Shown: positions 1 through 7,915 of the stretch, in pieces
How positions within the stretch are numbered: the stretch's first letter is position 1
How the letters are laid out: each line of letters starts with the position of its first letter
Assembly: GCA_964439415.1 (NCBI GenBank)
Contig: CAYTOJ010000012.1
Location: 1 to 25,633 of the forward strand
Direction of reading: 5' to 3'
Source of the DNA: CAYTOJ01 sp964439415
Lineage (GTDB): Bacteria; Pseudomonadota; Alphaproteobacteria; Rickettsiales; CAZAGG01
DNA: 25,633 nt
Made by a program: the position numbers and the translations under genes
Notes under the pieces: generated by a model
Database searches by the model: none
Told to the model about the DNA's origin: nothing
The model's input: the letters and a program-made list of their open reading frames with translations, nothing else

Positions 1-24
1 GCGCCCCCCCTAACAAATAAAAGA

Positions 25-77
25 TATACCGCCGGAGTGATAGAAAAAATTGGGGCTCTTCAAACGATAGCGGTATA
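25..77. repeat. Hairpin-forming palindrome 3' of hemF
   Basis: Arms TATACCGC (25-32) and GCGGTATA (70-77) are perfect inverted repeats enclosing a 37-base loop. The right half, read on the minus strand, begins TATACCGCTATCG and continues TTTGAAGAG, which resembles the A-family palindromes elsewhere in the window (for example 24057-24091). It lies just past the hemF stop codon. No T-run follows on either strand, so I call it a repeat rather than a terminator. Confidence 0.5.
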
Positions 78-83
78 GATTAC

Positions 84-920
84 CTACGGCCATTTAGCTT
101 CCGGCGGCAGGGACATTAATATAGCCTCCACATTACCGCCAGTCATAAGGCCGAATTTAGTGCCACGGTCATAAACCAGGTTGAATTCGGCATAGCGGCC
201 ACGTTTTATAAGTTGACTCTCCTTATCCTCCCCGCTCCAGACCTCATTCATGCGCCGCCGGACAAGTTTCGGGAATATATCCAGGAACGCCAGGCCAACA
301 TCCTTTGTGAAGGCAAAATTGCTATCAAAATCACCTTCCAGATAATCATAGAAAATTCCGCCAATACCACGCGCTTCATTACGGTGTTTGATGAAAAAGT
401 ATTCATCGCACCATTGTTTATATTTCGGGTAGAATTCCGGGTCATGCTTATCACAGGCGGATTGCAGCGCGGTGTGGAAGTCCGCATTATCATCGTTATA
501 AATTATACTTGGTGTGAGATCAGCCCCGCCGCCGAACCACGATTTTGAGGTGACTATAAAACGGGTATTCATATGCACTGAAGGAACCCTCGGGTTATAC
601 ATATGCGCAACCAGCGAAATTCCCGTGGCATAGAAGGCCGGATTTTCTTCAGCGCCAAGGATTTCTTTAGCAAACTGCGGTGAGAATTCGCCAAATACCG
701 TGGAGATGTTCACCCCTACTTTCTCAAACACACGGCCTTTCATGACCGACATTTCACCACCGCCGCCCCCTTCGCGCTGCCACGCAGTACGCTGAAACCG
801 CCCCGGCGCAAGCTGCTGCGGGTTATAAGCAAGCTCGTCCTCCAGCCTTTCAAACTCCGCGCATATCATGTCACGCAGCTTAGTGAACCATACCCGGCTC
901 TGTTCTTTTTTTTCATCCAT
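84..920 (-). CDS. hemF: Oxygen-dependent coproporphyrinogen III oxidase
   Basis: HemF uses O2 to decarboxylate two propionate side chains of coproporphyrinogen III, giving protoporphyrinogen IX in cytoplasmic heme synthesis. The 278-residue product has the family blocks in order: GGGGGEMSVMKG (about 51-62) followed by the VFEKVGVN block, HMNTRFI and WFGGGADLTP in the middle, GIGGIFYDYL, and a C-terminal block containing NLVYDRGTKFGL and TGGNVEAILMSLPP. Length is close to that of typical bacterial HemF (about 280-300). The ATG at 920 begins MDEKKEQ; an AGGAAG lies about 14 bases upstream, a distant ribosome site. It is the last gene of the minus-strand block and is separated from the upstream toxin-antitoxin pair by about 100 bases. 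Family assignment is very secure. Confidence 0.96.
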   Translation of the reverse strand: MDEKKEQSRVWFTKLRDMICAEFERLEDELAYNPQQLAPGRFQRTAWQREGGGGGEMSVMKGRVFEKVGVNISTVFGEFSPQFAKEILGAEENPAFYATGISLVAHMYNPRVPSVHMNTRFIVTSKSWFGGGADLTPSIIYNDDNADFHTALQSACDKHDPEFYPKYKQWCDEYFFIKHRNEARGIGGIFYDYLEGDFDSNFAFTKDVGLAFLDIFPKLVRRRMNEVWSGEDKESQLIKRGRYAEFNLVYDRGTKFGLMTGGNVEAILMSLPPEAKWP

Positions 921-953
921 GGATGTAATGACTACTTCCTGGTCTTTATATGC

Positions 954-986
954 TATACTTATCGCATTTCAAGAGTTGATATTTGG
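954..986. repeat. Degenerate A-family palindrome upstream of hemF
   Basis: The sequence TATACTTATCGCATTTCAAG (starting 954) followed by AGTTGATATTT matches the left arm and loop of the A-family palindromes at 24057 and 25578, but the right arm is decayed. It lies between the antitoxin gene and hemF, in the region where a hemF promoter would be expected. The assignment rests on similarity by eye. Confidence 0.35.
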
Positions 987-1002
987 AGCGTAGCGACCTG
1001 CG

Positions 1003-1019
1003 CCAGCGCACTGTGCTGG
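1003..1019. other. Small hairpin after the antitoxin gene
   Basis: CCAGC (1003-1007) and GCTGG (1015-1019) form a 5-bp stem just past the antitoxin stop codon on the minus strand. There is no T-run on that strand, so a terminator role is only possible, not shown. Confidence 0.25.
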
Positions 1020-1021
1020 TT

Positions 1022-1318
1022 TCACCCGGCGTATTTCAGCACCATCTCAGGGTTACGGGCGATAAGGGTAAGCAGGATGCGGGCGGATTTCTCCGGCGTG
1101 CGCGTGTGAGATTCCCAGTTTTTCAGTGTGGAGAGGGGAAAGCCAAAGGTCTGGCTGAACGCGGCTTGCGTCATATTGAGATTCTTGCGGATAGACTTTA
1201 CATCCACCTCATCAGGAACCTTAACGTGATGCAACACGCAGCCATTATCAATGCCGCGCATATGCTCTATGCCCTGATTGATACTTAGCATCAGGCTATC
1301 AAAATCTTCTTTTTTCAT
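1022..1318 (-). CDS. Helix-turn-helix (XRE-type) antitoxin of a RelE/HigB-like module
   Basis: This approximately 98-residue protein has a C-terminal Cro/XRE helix-turn-helix (IRKNLNMTQAAFSQTFGF, then STLKNWE), typical of HigA/NadS-like antitoxins that neutralise a RelE-fold toxin and repress their own promoter. Its N-terminal part is probably the toxin contact region. I choose the ATG at 1318 (MKKEDFDSL) because AAGGAG at 1330-1325 is a good Shine-Dalgarno site 6 bases upstream; an in-frame TTG at 1333 would overlap the toxin stop. The toxin gene comes first and the antitoxin second, the reverse of most type II modules but normal for HigBA-type systems. The Shine-Dalgarno overlaps the toxin stop codon, so translation may be coupled. 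Confidence 0.85.
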   Translation of the reverse strand: MKKEDFDSLMLSINQGIEHMRGIDNGCVLHHVKVPDEVDVKSIRKNLNMTQAAFSQTFGFPLSTLKNWESHTRTPEKSARILLTLIARNPEMVLKYAG

Positions 1319-1329
1319 AATGTACTCCT

Positions 1330-1653
1330 TCAACTTTTTTTAAATGCGGTAGCAGCAGTTTTAAGCGCATTTTTCTGAGCAGTGGTAAGATTAGACTGGC
1401 TGCTTTTGGCGTAAACGTCAAACAGGTAGACAGGCATAGAGTCATTCAGGAAATAATAAATTACTCTGAAGCCGCCACTTTTGCCAGCACCATCCCGCGC
1501 AAGTCTGATTTTCCTGAATCCTCCCGTTCCTTCAACCACATCACCAGCAAGCGGATTAAATGCTATACTTGCAATTAATCTTTGATACTCATTTACACTC
1601 AAAAGCTTCTTGGACTTGGCTATAAAATAAGGTGTTTCAACTACTGTATGCAT
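1330..1653 (-). CDS. RelE/HigB-like toxin
   Basis: The 107-residue product matches the RelE/HigB2-type toxin family, which acts on translating ribosomes and cuts mRNA. The recognisable core is FNPLAGDVVEGTGGFRKIRL, then GKSGGFRVIYYF, then LFDVYAKSSQSNLT near the C-terminus, in the order usual for this family. Catalytic activity is inferred from the family only. The start ATG at 1653 has no Shine-Dalgarno site and lies about 6 bases after the predicted -10 box, so the message may be leaderless. The antitoxin gene follows after 11 bases. The pair is inserted between holB and hemF and shares their direction. The reading frame is intact, so the module looks functional. Confidence 0.87.
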   Translation of the reverse strand: MHTVVETPYFIAKSKKLLSVNEYQRLIASIAFNPLAGDVVEGTGGFRKIRLARDGAGKSGGFRVIYYFLNDSMPVYLFDVYAKSSQSNLTTAQKNALKTAATAFKKS

Positions 1654-1659
1654 TTGTAT

Positions 1660-1687
1660 ATAGTATTCATTGGGTACTATTTGTCAA
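1660..1687 (-). promoter_or_regulatory. Promoter with overlapping operator for the RelE/HigB-like module
   Basis: On the minus strand a perfect TTGACA (1687-1682) is followed after 16 bases by TACTAT (1665-1660) as the -10 box. An inverted repeat ATAGTA-N9-TACTAT spans 1660-1680, covering the -10 and most of the spacer. This is the expected geometry for autorepression by the antitoxin. The operator role is inference. Confidence 0.6.
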
Positions 1688-1707
1688 TAGATGTCTCCCT
1701 TGTTCAG

Positions 1708-2658
1708 TCAGGCGGCTTTTTGCATATTAGCGCCTGCGAGCCTGTGGATTATAACCATAAGCGTCTGGCGGATATCCAGATTTAAGGTGTCAGCATCGCG
1801 CAGTAACTGGTTGCAGTATTCCTGCGCAGCCAGGATATTGCTTAAAGTCGGCAAGGTCGCTTTCGCTGCGGTTTGCGCAAGGCTGCACATTACACCTTCG
1901 AGAATTAAAGCAATAGCGTTTATGCTGAGTCCGCCTTTTGTATCCCCAAGTTTTGCCGCCAGTTGCAGGATATCGCGGTAGACTGCCTTGCCGGGAGTTT
2001 GTGATATTACATCCAGCAGTTTGCTATACATCTCCGTACCGTTACCAGCTTCCAGTTCCAGCGCCAGGCCGGGCGATCCGGAGGTTATAAGCATCAGCAA
2101 CTCCAGCCGATCCGGGGTAATATCCGGCAGGCGGCTTTGCATTATCCGCCGGAAATCATCAACCCCCAGTGGCGGCAGGTTCATGCGGAAGCAGCGGGAT
2201 TTTATAGTATCCAGCAGCAGCGCAGGCTTGTGGGAGAGCAGTATGATTATGCCGCTTGCTGGTGGCTCCTCCAGAATTTTCAGCAGGGCATTGGCGGAGT
2301 TCTGGTTGAGGTAATCAGCACTGTCAATAATCAGCACCCGAAAAGGTGATTCGGTTGGCTTTAGGCTCAGGAACCTGCTGATTTTGCGCACTTCATCTAT
2401 GCTTATATCCTTACCATCCGGGCTTTCAATAAGTTTAAAATCAGGGTGTGCGGACTGTTCCAGTTTTTTTGAAAGGGGATGCCCACCGCGTAAGGCTTCT
2501 TCGCCGTTGCTGAGCAGAAACATCGCCAGTTCTTTCGCGAACATGGACTTGCCTATGCCCTTCATGCCGGAAATCAGTATTGAATGCGGCAGGCGGTTTG
2601 CTTTTGCCAGATCCAGAATCCGCTTCTTGTGTTTGCTGTGCGCGGCTACTTGAATCAT
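1708..2658 (-). CDS. holB: DNA polymerase III delta-prime subunit
   Basis: HolB is the stator of the clamp loader, which loads the beta clamp at replication forks. The 316-residue product has a P-loop-like GMKGIGKS at 31-38, and DSADYLNQNSANALLK then ILEEPP at 113-134, the hallmark of delta-prime, followed by KSRCFRMNL. The Cys-rich zinc module usually found around residues 50-75 is missing: that stretch has no cysteine, ending in AHPDF where many relatives have CxxCxxC before HPD. The gene starts 11 bases after secD and probably shares its transcript. In many alphaproteobacteria holB follows tmk, so its place behind secD is unusual. The call is secure from the delta-prime signature. Confidence 0.9.
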   Translation of the reverse strand: MIQVAAHSKHKKRILDLAKANRLPHSILISGMKGIGKSMFAKELAMFLLSNGEEALRGGHPLSKKLEQSAHPDFKLIESPDGKDISIDEVRKISRFLSLKPTESPFRVLIIDSADYLNQNSANALLKILEEPPASGIIILLSHKPALLLDTIKSRCFRMNLPPLGVDDFRRIMQSRLPDITPDRLELLMLITSGSPGLALELEAGNGTEMYSKLLDVISQTPGKAVYRDILQLAAKLGDTKGGLSINAIALILEGVMCSLAQTAAKATLPTLSNILAAQEYCNQLLRDADTLNLDIRQTLMVIIHRLAGANMQKAA

Positions 2659-2669
2659 GCGTACTCCAA

Positions 2670-4238
2670 CTAAATTGGCAGCCTGACAGGTCTGGTTTTG
2701 CGCATCCAGTAATACACCAAAATGCGGTTAAGCAGCGTAGCGGTAAACAGGGACGAGGCTATGCCTATCGCCAGCGTCACGGCAAATCCCTTCACGGTTC
2801 CAGCGCCCACCGCAAACATGATAACCGCCGCGCACATGGTGGTGATGTGTGAGTCGCATATGGTGATGAATACGCGCTTGAAGCCGCTATCCACCGCCGC
2901 AAATATGCTTCTTCCAGCCCGCACTTCCTCCTTGATGCGCTCATAAATCAGCACGTTCGCATCCACAGCCATACCAAGCGATAGAATCACCCCTGCAATA
3001 CCGGGCAGGGTGAGGGTTGCGCCGATAATCGCCATGAAGGACATAATCAGAAACAGGTTCACGGTTAGCGCCAGGCAGGAAAATAAACCAAACAGTGAAT
3101 AATAAAGCACCATGAAGATCATAACTAAAGCCAGTGAAAGCGCAGAGGCAAACTTACCGGCCTTAATGGAATCAGCCCCCAGGCTTGGGCCTACGGTGCG
3201 TTCCTCCACCACATTAAGCGGCACGGGTAGTGCACCGGCGCGTAGCAGGAGGGCTAGATCGTTAGCGCCAGCAACATCATCCATCCCCGTTATAATGCCG
3301 CTACCGCCCAGGATTGGTTCATTTATATTCGGTGCACTGATAACTTTGCCATCCAGCACTATGGCGAATGGCTTGCCGACATTCTCACGGGTGATTTCCG
3401 CAAATTTTCTCGCGCCTATTGAATCGAAGCGAAACGCCACTGCCGGACGCCCTGCATTATCAAAGCTGGCGTGAGCATCCACAAGCGACTCGCCGCTGAT
3501 CAAAGCGCGCCGCTTAATGAATATGCCGCGCCCTTTATCCTGCCCATGTTCTGAGAATAAGGCGTACATAGCGCCAGGTGGCGGGTTGGTAGGCGACGCC
3601 CCTGCTACCTCCGAAGAAGCGGCGACCATATGAAAGGTCATTTTAGCGGTTTTTCCAACCAGTTCTTTCAGGTGCGCAGGATCTTGCAGGCCGGGAACCT
3701 GAAGCAGTATGCGACTCTCCCCCTGGCGCTGAATCATCGGCTCCGCCGTTCCGGTTTCATCCACGCGGCGGCGGACTATTTCAATGGACTGTTCAAGCAG
3801 CTTCATCTTTTTATCCCGCAGCATCTTATCGCTGTAGGATACGGTTATGCGGCCATTATCATTTTTAACGATCAGCCCTGCATCAATGCCGGATATAATA
3901 TCCTCCGCCTGCTCGCCTTCATCAGCCTCAACCTGGAGCAACAATACATGATTCTGCGAGCTTGCTGATTTATAGGCCAGCTTTTCCGTGCGCAGGCGCG
4001 CTTTGATATCCTCCAGCAGGTTATCTGATTGCTCCTGCATGAATTTTTCGGTATCAGCCTCGAACAGAAGGTGCGAACCACCGCGCAAGTCCAGCCCTAA
4101 ATTTACTTTGCTATCCGGCAGGAATGAAATTTTTTTATCCGAACCGAAGAGCGGAATGAGTGATGGCACGGAATAAACAATGCTGAAGATTGTTACCAGC
4201 AGAGCCAGCCAGACTTTCCACTTTTCTATAACCAGCAT
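2670..4238 (-). CDS. secD: Protein translocase subunit SecD
   Basis: SecD, with SecF, uses the proton gradient to help pull proteins across the inner membrane after SecA and SecYEG. I start it at the ATG at 4238 (MLVIEKWKVW), 4 bases after the yajC stop; the open frame extends to 4307 but that would overlap yajC. The 522-residue product has an N-terminal membrane helix (about 10-30), the VNLGLDLRGGSHLL motif (45-58), a long periplasmic domain, and a C-terminal bundle of about five helices with GMAVDANVLIYERIKEE. The later motif reads CDSHITT where DANITT or DANLTT is usual. secF, normally next or fused, is absent; holB follows instead. Confidence 0.95.
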   Translation of the reverse strand: MLVIEKWKVWLALLVTIFSIVYSVPSLIPLFGSDKKISFLPDSKVNLGLDLRGGSHLLFEADTEKFMQEQSDNLLEDIKARLRTEKLAYKSASSQNHVLLLQVEADEGEQAEDIISGIDAGLIVKNDNGRITVSYSDKMLRDKKMKLLEQSIEIVRRRVDETGTAEPMIQRQGESRILLQVPGLQDPAHLKELVGKTAKMTFHMVAASSEVAGASPTNPPPGAMYALFSEHGQDKGRGIFIKRRALISGESLVDAHASFDNAGRPAVAFRFDSIGARKFAEITRENVGKPFAIVLDGKVISAPNINEPILGGSGIITGMDDVAGANDLALLLRAGALPVPLNVVEERTVGPSLGADSIKAGKFASALSLALVMIFMVLYYSLFGLFSCLALTVNLFLIMSFMAIIGATLTLPGIAGVILSLGMAVDANVLIYERIKEEVRAGRSIFAAVDSGFKRVFITICDSHITTMCAAVIMFAVGAGTVKGFAVTLAIGIASSLFTATLLNRILVYYWMRKTRPVRLPI

Positions 4239-4242
4239 GGCT

Positions 4243-4647
4243 TTATGAATTATCGTTTGCGGTAGTATCGTTAGCCGCCTTTTTGCGGGGGGTATTTTTC
4301 TTCTCAACCGGTTGTTCCACCACTTCCCCGGTTTTCGCCAGCACCGCTGAGATAGTCGGCCTGGAGACTTTCACTTTTATCTCCGGCGCTATTTCCACCA
4401 GTACAACATCGTTCTCTTCCACTTTAATCACAGTGCCGATGATGCCGCCGCCGGTGATAACCTTATCGCCGCGCCTGATATTCTCCAGCATCAGGTTATG
4501 CGCTTTCAGCCTTTTCTGCTGCGGGCGAATCATGAGAAAATAGAATATGCCGAAAATCAGCACCAGCAGCAGTATGTTAGCCATCTCCGATGGAGGCGCG
4601 ACCGCGCCTGTGGCTGCGGTTTGGGCAAAAGCGGTATCAAATATCAT
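4243..4647 (-). CDS. yajC: Sec translocase accessory subunit YajC
   Basis: YajC is a small inner-membrane protein that associates with SecDF. The 134-residue product has one membrane helix at about 23-40 followed by the family motif MIRPQQKR, then LENIRRGDKVITGGGIIGTV, then EIKVKVSRPTISAV. The C-terminal tail is Lys/Asn-rich and probably disordered. Length is slightly above the usual 110 residues because of that tail. It lies between secA (88 bases upstream) and secD (4 bases downstream), as expected for a Sec accessory operon. The secA-yajC-secD linkage supports the call. Confidence 0.94.
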   Translation of the reverse strand: MIFDTAFAQTAATGAVAPPSEMANILLLVLIFGIFYFLMIRPQQKRLKAHNLMLENIRRGDKVITGGGIIGTVIKVEENDVVLVEIAPEIKVKVSRPTISAVLAKTGEVVEQPVEKKNTPRKKAANDTTANDNS

Positions 4648-4735
4648 GTTCTCTGCTCTGACGTTAAGTTAAACCTTGAAGCAAAGTACTATAGAAAATA
4701 ACCAGCAACTGGCAACTAATATGAATTGATCAGTG

Positions 4736-7471
4736 CTACAACATCCCGTGGCAGTGTTTATATTTTTTGCCGGAGCCGCAGGGGCAATCCTCGTTACGGC
4801 CTACGCGCCCCCAAGTTGAAGGGTCGCCGGGGATGCGCTGTGCATTGTCTACTCTGTTTTTATGGGCATGACTACCGCGCTCATCAGCGCCACTTCCATC
4901 CGCCGGGTCGTGCCGGGTTTCCACCATGTGGCGGGAAGCGCGGATCATTCCCAGTTCTTCAAGTTCCTCGTCACTATTGCCTAAATGAATGCGGATGTGA
5001 GCCAGGCGGGTGGTGACTTCCTCACGCAGGCTGTCCAGCATTCCCTCAAACAGGTTAAAGGCCTCCAGCTTGTATTCATTCAAGGGGTCACGCTGGCCAT
5101 AGGCGCGTAAGTTTATCCCCTGGCGAAGGTGATCCAGCGTGTGCAGATGCTCCTTCCATAACTGATCCAGGGTTTCCAGCAGCAGACGTTTCTCCACCAC
5201 GCGCATGACTTTGGGGGTAAACTCCTCCTCCTTGGCGTTGAACAGGTTTGCCACACTCTCCCGCAGGTGCGCCAGAATTTCCTGTTCGGCTACGCCCTCC
5301 CGTGCTGCCCATTCTGTAAAGGGCAGGTTCAGGGCAAAAATGCGGTAAGTCTCACGGGTGAGAGCCTCCAAATCCCAGTCCTGCGCATAAGACTTCGCTG
5401 GGATAAAGCGGCTGACCAGTGATTCTTCAATCTCCAAACGCATGGAGTTTATGGTTTCCTGCATATCCTCACCGTTCATGATCTCGCGGCGCTGCTCGTA
5501 GATTATCTTGCGCTGGTCGTTCATTACATCGTCAAACTTCAGAAGGTTTTTGCGAATCTCGAAGTTGCGCGCTTCCACTTTACTTTGCGCCCGCTCTAAT
5601 GTGCGGGTCATCCAGGGGTGGAAAATCGCCTCGCCTTCCTTCAGACCCAGCTTCTGCAATACGGTATCTATGCGCTCGGAACCAAAAATGCGCATCAGGT
5701 CATCCTCCAGCGACAGGAAAAACCGGGATTCACCAGGGTCGCCCTGGCGGCCTGAACGCCCGCGAAGCTGGTTATCAATACGGCGGCTTTCGTGCCGCTC
5801 CGTACCCAGTACAAACAACCCGCCTGATTGTTTGACGCTTTCTTTATCCCTCTCCGCCTGCGTCCTAATTTTCTCTGCTTTTGCGGTCATATCCGGGGTT
5901 ACGCCTTCAGCAAGCATCTGCATTTCCGGGTTACCACCCAGGACTATATCCGTACCGCGCCCGGCCATATTGGTGGCGATGGTGACAGCGCCGGGTCTAC
6001 CCGCCTGAGCGATTATCTGCGCTTCCTTCTCGTGATAGCGGGCGTTCAGCACCTGGTGCGGTATTTTCTTTTTCTTCAGTATATCCGATAATAATTCAGA
6101 CTTTTCAATGCTTACAGTGCCCACCAGAACCGGCTGCTTACGGGCATGGCATTCCTCTATCTGCGCTATTATGGCATCAAACTTCTCGCGGGCGGTGCGG
6201 TAGATTACATCGTCATAATCCTTACGCTGCGCCGGAACATTGGTAGGGATTTCTATCACCTGAAGTTTGTAGATTTCACTGAATTCCGCTGCTTCCGTCA
6301 TAGCCGTGCCGGTCATGCCGGAGAGTTTCGGGTAAAGGCGGAAATAGTTCTGGAACGTGATGGATGCCAGAGTTTGATTTTCGCTCAAGACTGGCACATT
6401 TTCCTTTGCCTGAATCGCCTGATGCAGGCCATCGGAATAGCGGCGGCCTTCCATCATACGCCCGGTGAATTCATCAATTATTATTACCCGGTTGTCCTTT
6501 ATTATATAGTCAACATCGCGGGTAAAAAGGTGGCGGCCTTTCAGCGCCTGGTTTACATGATGCACAAGGTTCACGTTCTGAATATCATAAAGGCTCTCAC
6601 CCTGCTTGATCATGCCGCGCTCCAGCAGCAGGCGCTCAATCTCCTGCACACCTGTGTCAGTCAGGGTTACGGTGCGGGTTTTATCGTCCTTCTCGAAAAA
6701 TGGCGCATCACTGCTTTCCTTCTCCACCACTGGCAGGGTTTTCACCAGCGCATCAGCTAAAATGTACAACTCGGAATTATCCTCAGCGGGGCCGGATATG
6801 ATAAGCGGCGTACGCGCTTCATCCACCAGGATGCTGTCTACCTCGTCCACCACCGCGAAATTGAACTTGAGCTGGCACATGGATTCCAGGTTGAACTTCA
6901 GATTATCCCGCAGGTAATCAAAGCCAAATTCGTTATTGGTTCCATAGGTAATATCGGCGTTATAGGCGGCTTGGCGCTCGTCATCGTCCAGTCCGTGCAC
7001 AATCACGCCAACGGTTAGGCCTAAAAAGCGATAGATACGCCCCATCCATTCAGAATCGCGCTTTGCCAGGTAGTCGTTCACGGTTATAACATGCACGCCT
7101 TTGCCTTCCAAAGCATTGAGATATGCGGCCAGGGTGGCAACCAGGGTTTTACCCTCACCCGTGCGCATTTCCGCTATCATACCTTTATGCAGCACCATGC
7201 CGCCTATAAGCTGCACATCAAAATGGCGCATTCCCAACACGCGCTTCGATGCCTCGCGCACGGTGGCAAACGCCTCCGGCAGGATATCATCCAGCTTTTC
7301 GCCTTTTTGCAGGCGCTGTCTGAAGGCTATGGTTCTGCTTGCCAGTTCAGCATCGCTGAGTTTAATTGCGTCATCCTCCAGCGCATTGATTCTGCTCACC
7401 AGAGGTTTCAGGTTATTTACAAACCGCTCGTTGGCGGTGCCGAAAATCTTTTTAGCGATTGCGCCTAGCAT
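4736..7471 (-). CDS. secA: Preprotein translocase ATPase SecA
   Basis: SecA is the ATPase that drives unfolded preproteins through SecYEG. The 911-residue product is full length. The Walker A motif MRTGEGKT is at 102-109, the DEVD box (VVDEVDSILVDEART) follows around residue 210, and the second nucleotide-binding half has TNMAGRGTDIVLGGNP and QLRGRSGRQGDPG. The C-terminus carries the zinc motif CPCGSGKKYKHCH for SecB or ribosome contact. Start ATG at 7471 (MLGAIAKKIFG) has a weak AGG site a few bases before it. It is the first gene of the minus-strand run secA-yajC-secD-holB. The gene is intact, and long antisense open frames across it are shadows. Confidence 0.98.
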   Translation of the reverse strand: MLGAIAKKIFGTANERFVNNLKPLVSRINALEDDAIKLSDAELASRTIAFRQRLQKGEKLDDILPEAFATVREASKRVLGMRHFDVQLIGGMVLHKGMIAEMRTGEGKTLVATLAAYLNALEGKGVHVITVNDYLAKRDSEWMGRIYRFLGLTVGVIVHGLDDDERQAAYNADITYGTNNEFGFDYLRDNLKFNLESMCQLKFNFAVVDEVDSILVDEARTPLIISGPAEDNSELYILADALVKTLPVVEKESSDAPFFEKDDKTRTVTLTDTGVQEIERLLLERGMIKQGESLYDIQNVNLVHHVNQALKGRHLFTRDVDYIIKDNRVIIIDEFTGRMMEGRRYSDGLHQAIQAKENVPVLSENQTLASITFQNYFRLYPKLSGMTGTAMTEAAEFSEIYKLQVIEIPTNVPAQRKDYDDVIYRTAREKFDAIIAQIEECHARKQPVLVGTVSIEKSELLSDILKKKKIPHQVLNARYHEKEAQIIAQAGRPGAVTIATNMAGRGTDIVLGGNPEMQMLAEGVTPDMTAKAEKIRTQAERDKESVKQSGGLFVLGTERHESRRIDNQLRGRSGRQGDPGESRFFLSLEDDLMRIFGSERIDTVLQKLGLKEGEAIFHPWMTRTLERAQSKVEARNFEIRKNLLKFDDVMNDQRKIIYEQRREIMNGEDMQETINSMRLEIEESLVSRFIPAKSYAQDWDLEALTRETYRIFALNLPFTEWAAREGVAEQEILAHLRESVANLFNAKEEEFTPKVMRVVEKRLLLETLDQLWKEHLHTLDHLRQGINLRAYGQRDPLNEYKLEAFNLFEGMLDSLREEVTTRLAHIRIHLGNSDEELEELGMIRASRHMVETRHDPADGSGADERGSHAHKNRVDNAQRIPGDPSTWGRVGRNEDCPCGSGKKYKHCHGML

Positions 7472-7585
7472 ATACCTATTATTTTAAACCCATGGAATTA
7501 TGACATGCGCGCCCGCAACGCAAATTAAAATGGAAGTGACTGCTAATGCGGCAAAGTTATTCAGTATTTATGCGCTATGCGTATA

Positions 7586-7613
7586 TTGATTCTTTGGCAT
7601 TATTGGATATTAT
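7586..7613 (+). promoter_or_regulatory. Possible promoter for the parD gene
   Basis: TTGATT (7586-7591) and TATTAT (7608-7613) are separated by 16 bases, upstream of the ParD start at 7640. The match is partial and no clear operator palindrome was found, so this is tentative. Confidence 0.35.
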
Positions 7614-7639
7614 GTATATTCATTAGTGAGGTTGAAGGC

Positions 7640-7915
7640 ATGGACACTAATAAAAATTATACAGTCGGAAACCATTTTGAGCACTTCATTGCTAATCAGA
7701 TAGCCAGTGGGCGTTTCAGCAATGCCAGCGAGGTAGTTTGTGCTGGTCTGCGCCTGCTGGAGGAGTATGAAGCCCGTGCAAAAGAGCTACGTGATGCTAT
7801 TGACGAAGGCGATGCGGATATAACCGCCGGGCGGATTCATCACTTTGGCAGTGCTGAGGAACTAGCTGCACGTGTGATTGAGCGTGGGAGGCGGCAGTCA
7901 AACCCAAAAAGCTGA
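7640..7915 (+). CDS. parD: ParD-family antitoxin, partner of a broken parE
   Basis: The 91-residue product looks like a ribbon-helix-helix ParD antitoxin: NYTVGNHFEHFIANQIASG, then RFSNASEVVCAGLRLLEEYE, then a charged helix (ELRDAIDEGDADITAGRI), the part that wraps the toxin in this family. I use the ATG at 7640 because GAGG lies about 8 bases upstream and ParD proteins begin near here; the upstream frame to 7577 would add an implausible hydrophobic leader. Its stop lies inside the remains of the parE reading frame, the normal overlapping layout of parDE. With the toxin interrupted, this antitoxin no longer has a local target, although it may still bind its own promoter or another ParE. Confidence 0.85.
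   Translation: MDTNKNYTVGNHFEHFIANQIASGRFSNASEVVCAGLRLLEEYEARAKELRDAIDEGDADITAGRIHHFGSAEELAARVIERGRRQSNPKS

Noticed and set aside
6146..6760. 204-residue open frame antisense to secA
   Set aside because: secA is intact and highly conserved here; the antisense frame has no ribosome site or recognisable domain and arises from codon structure of secA.
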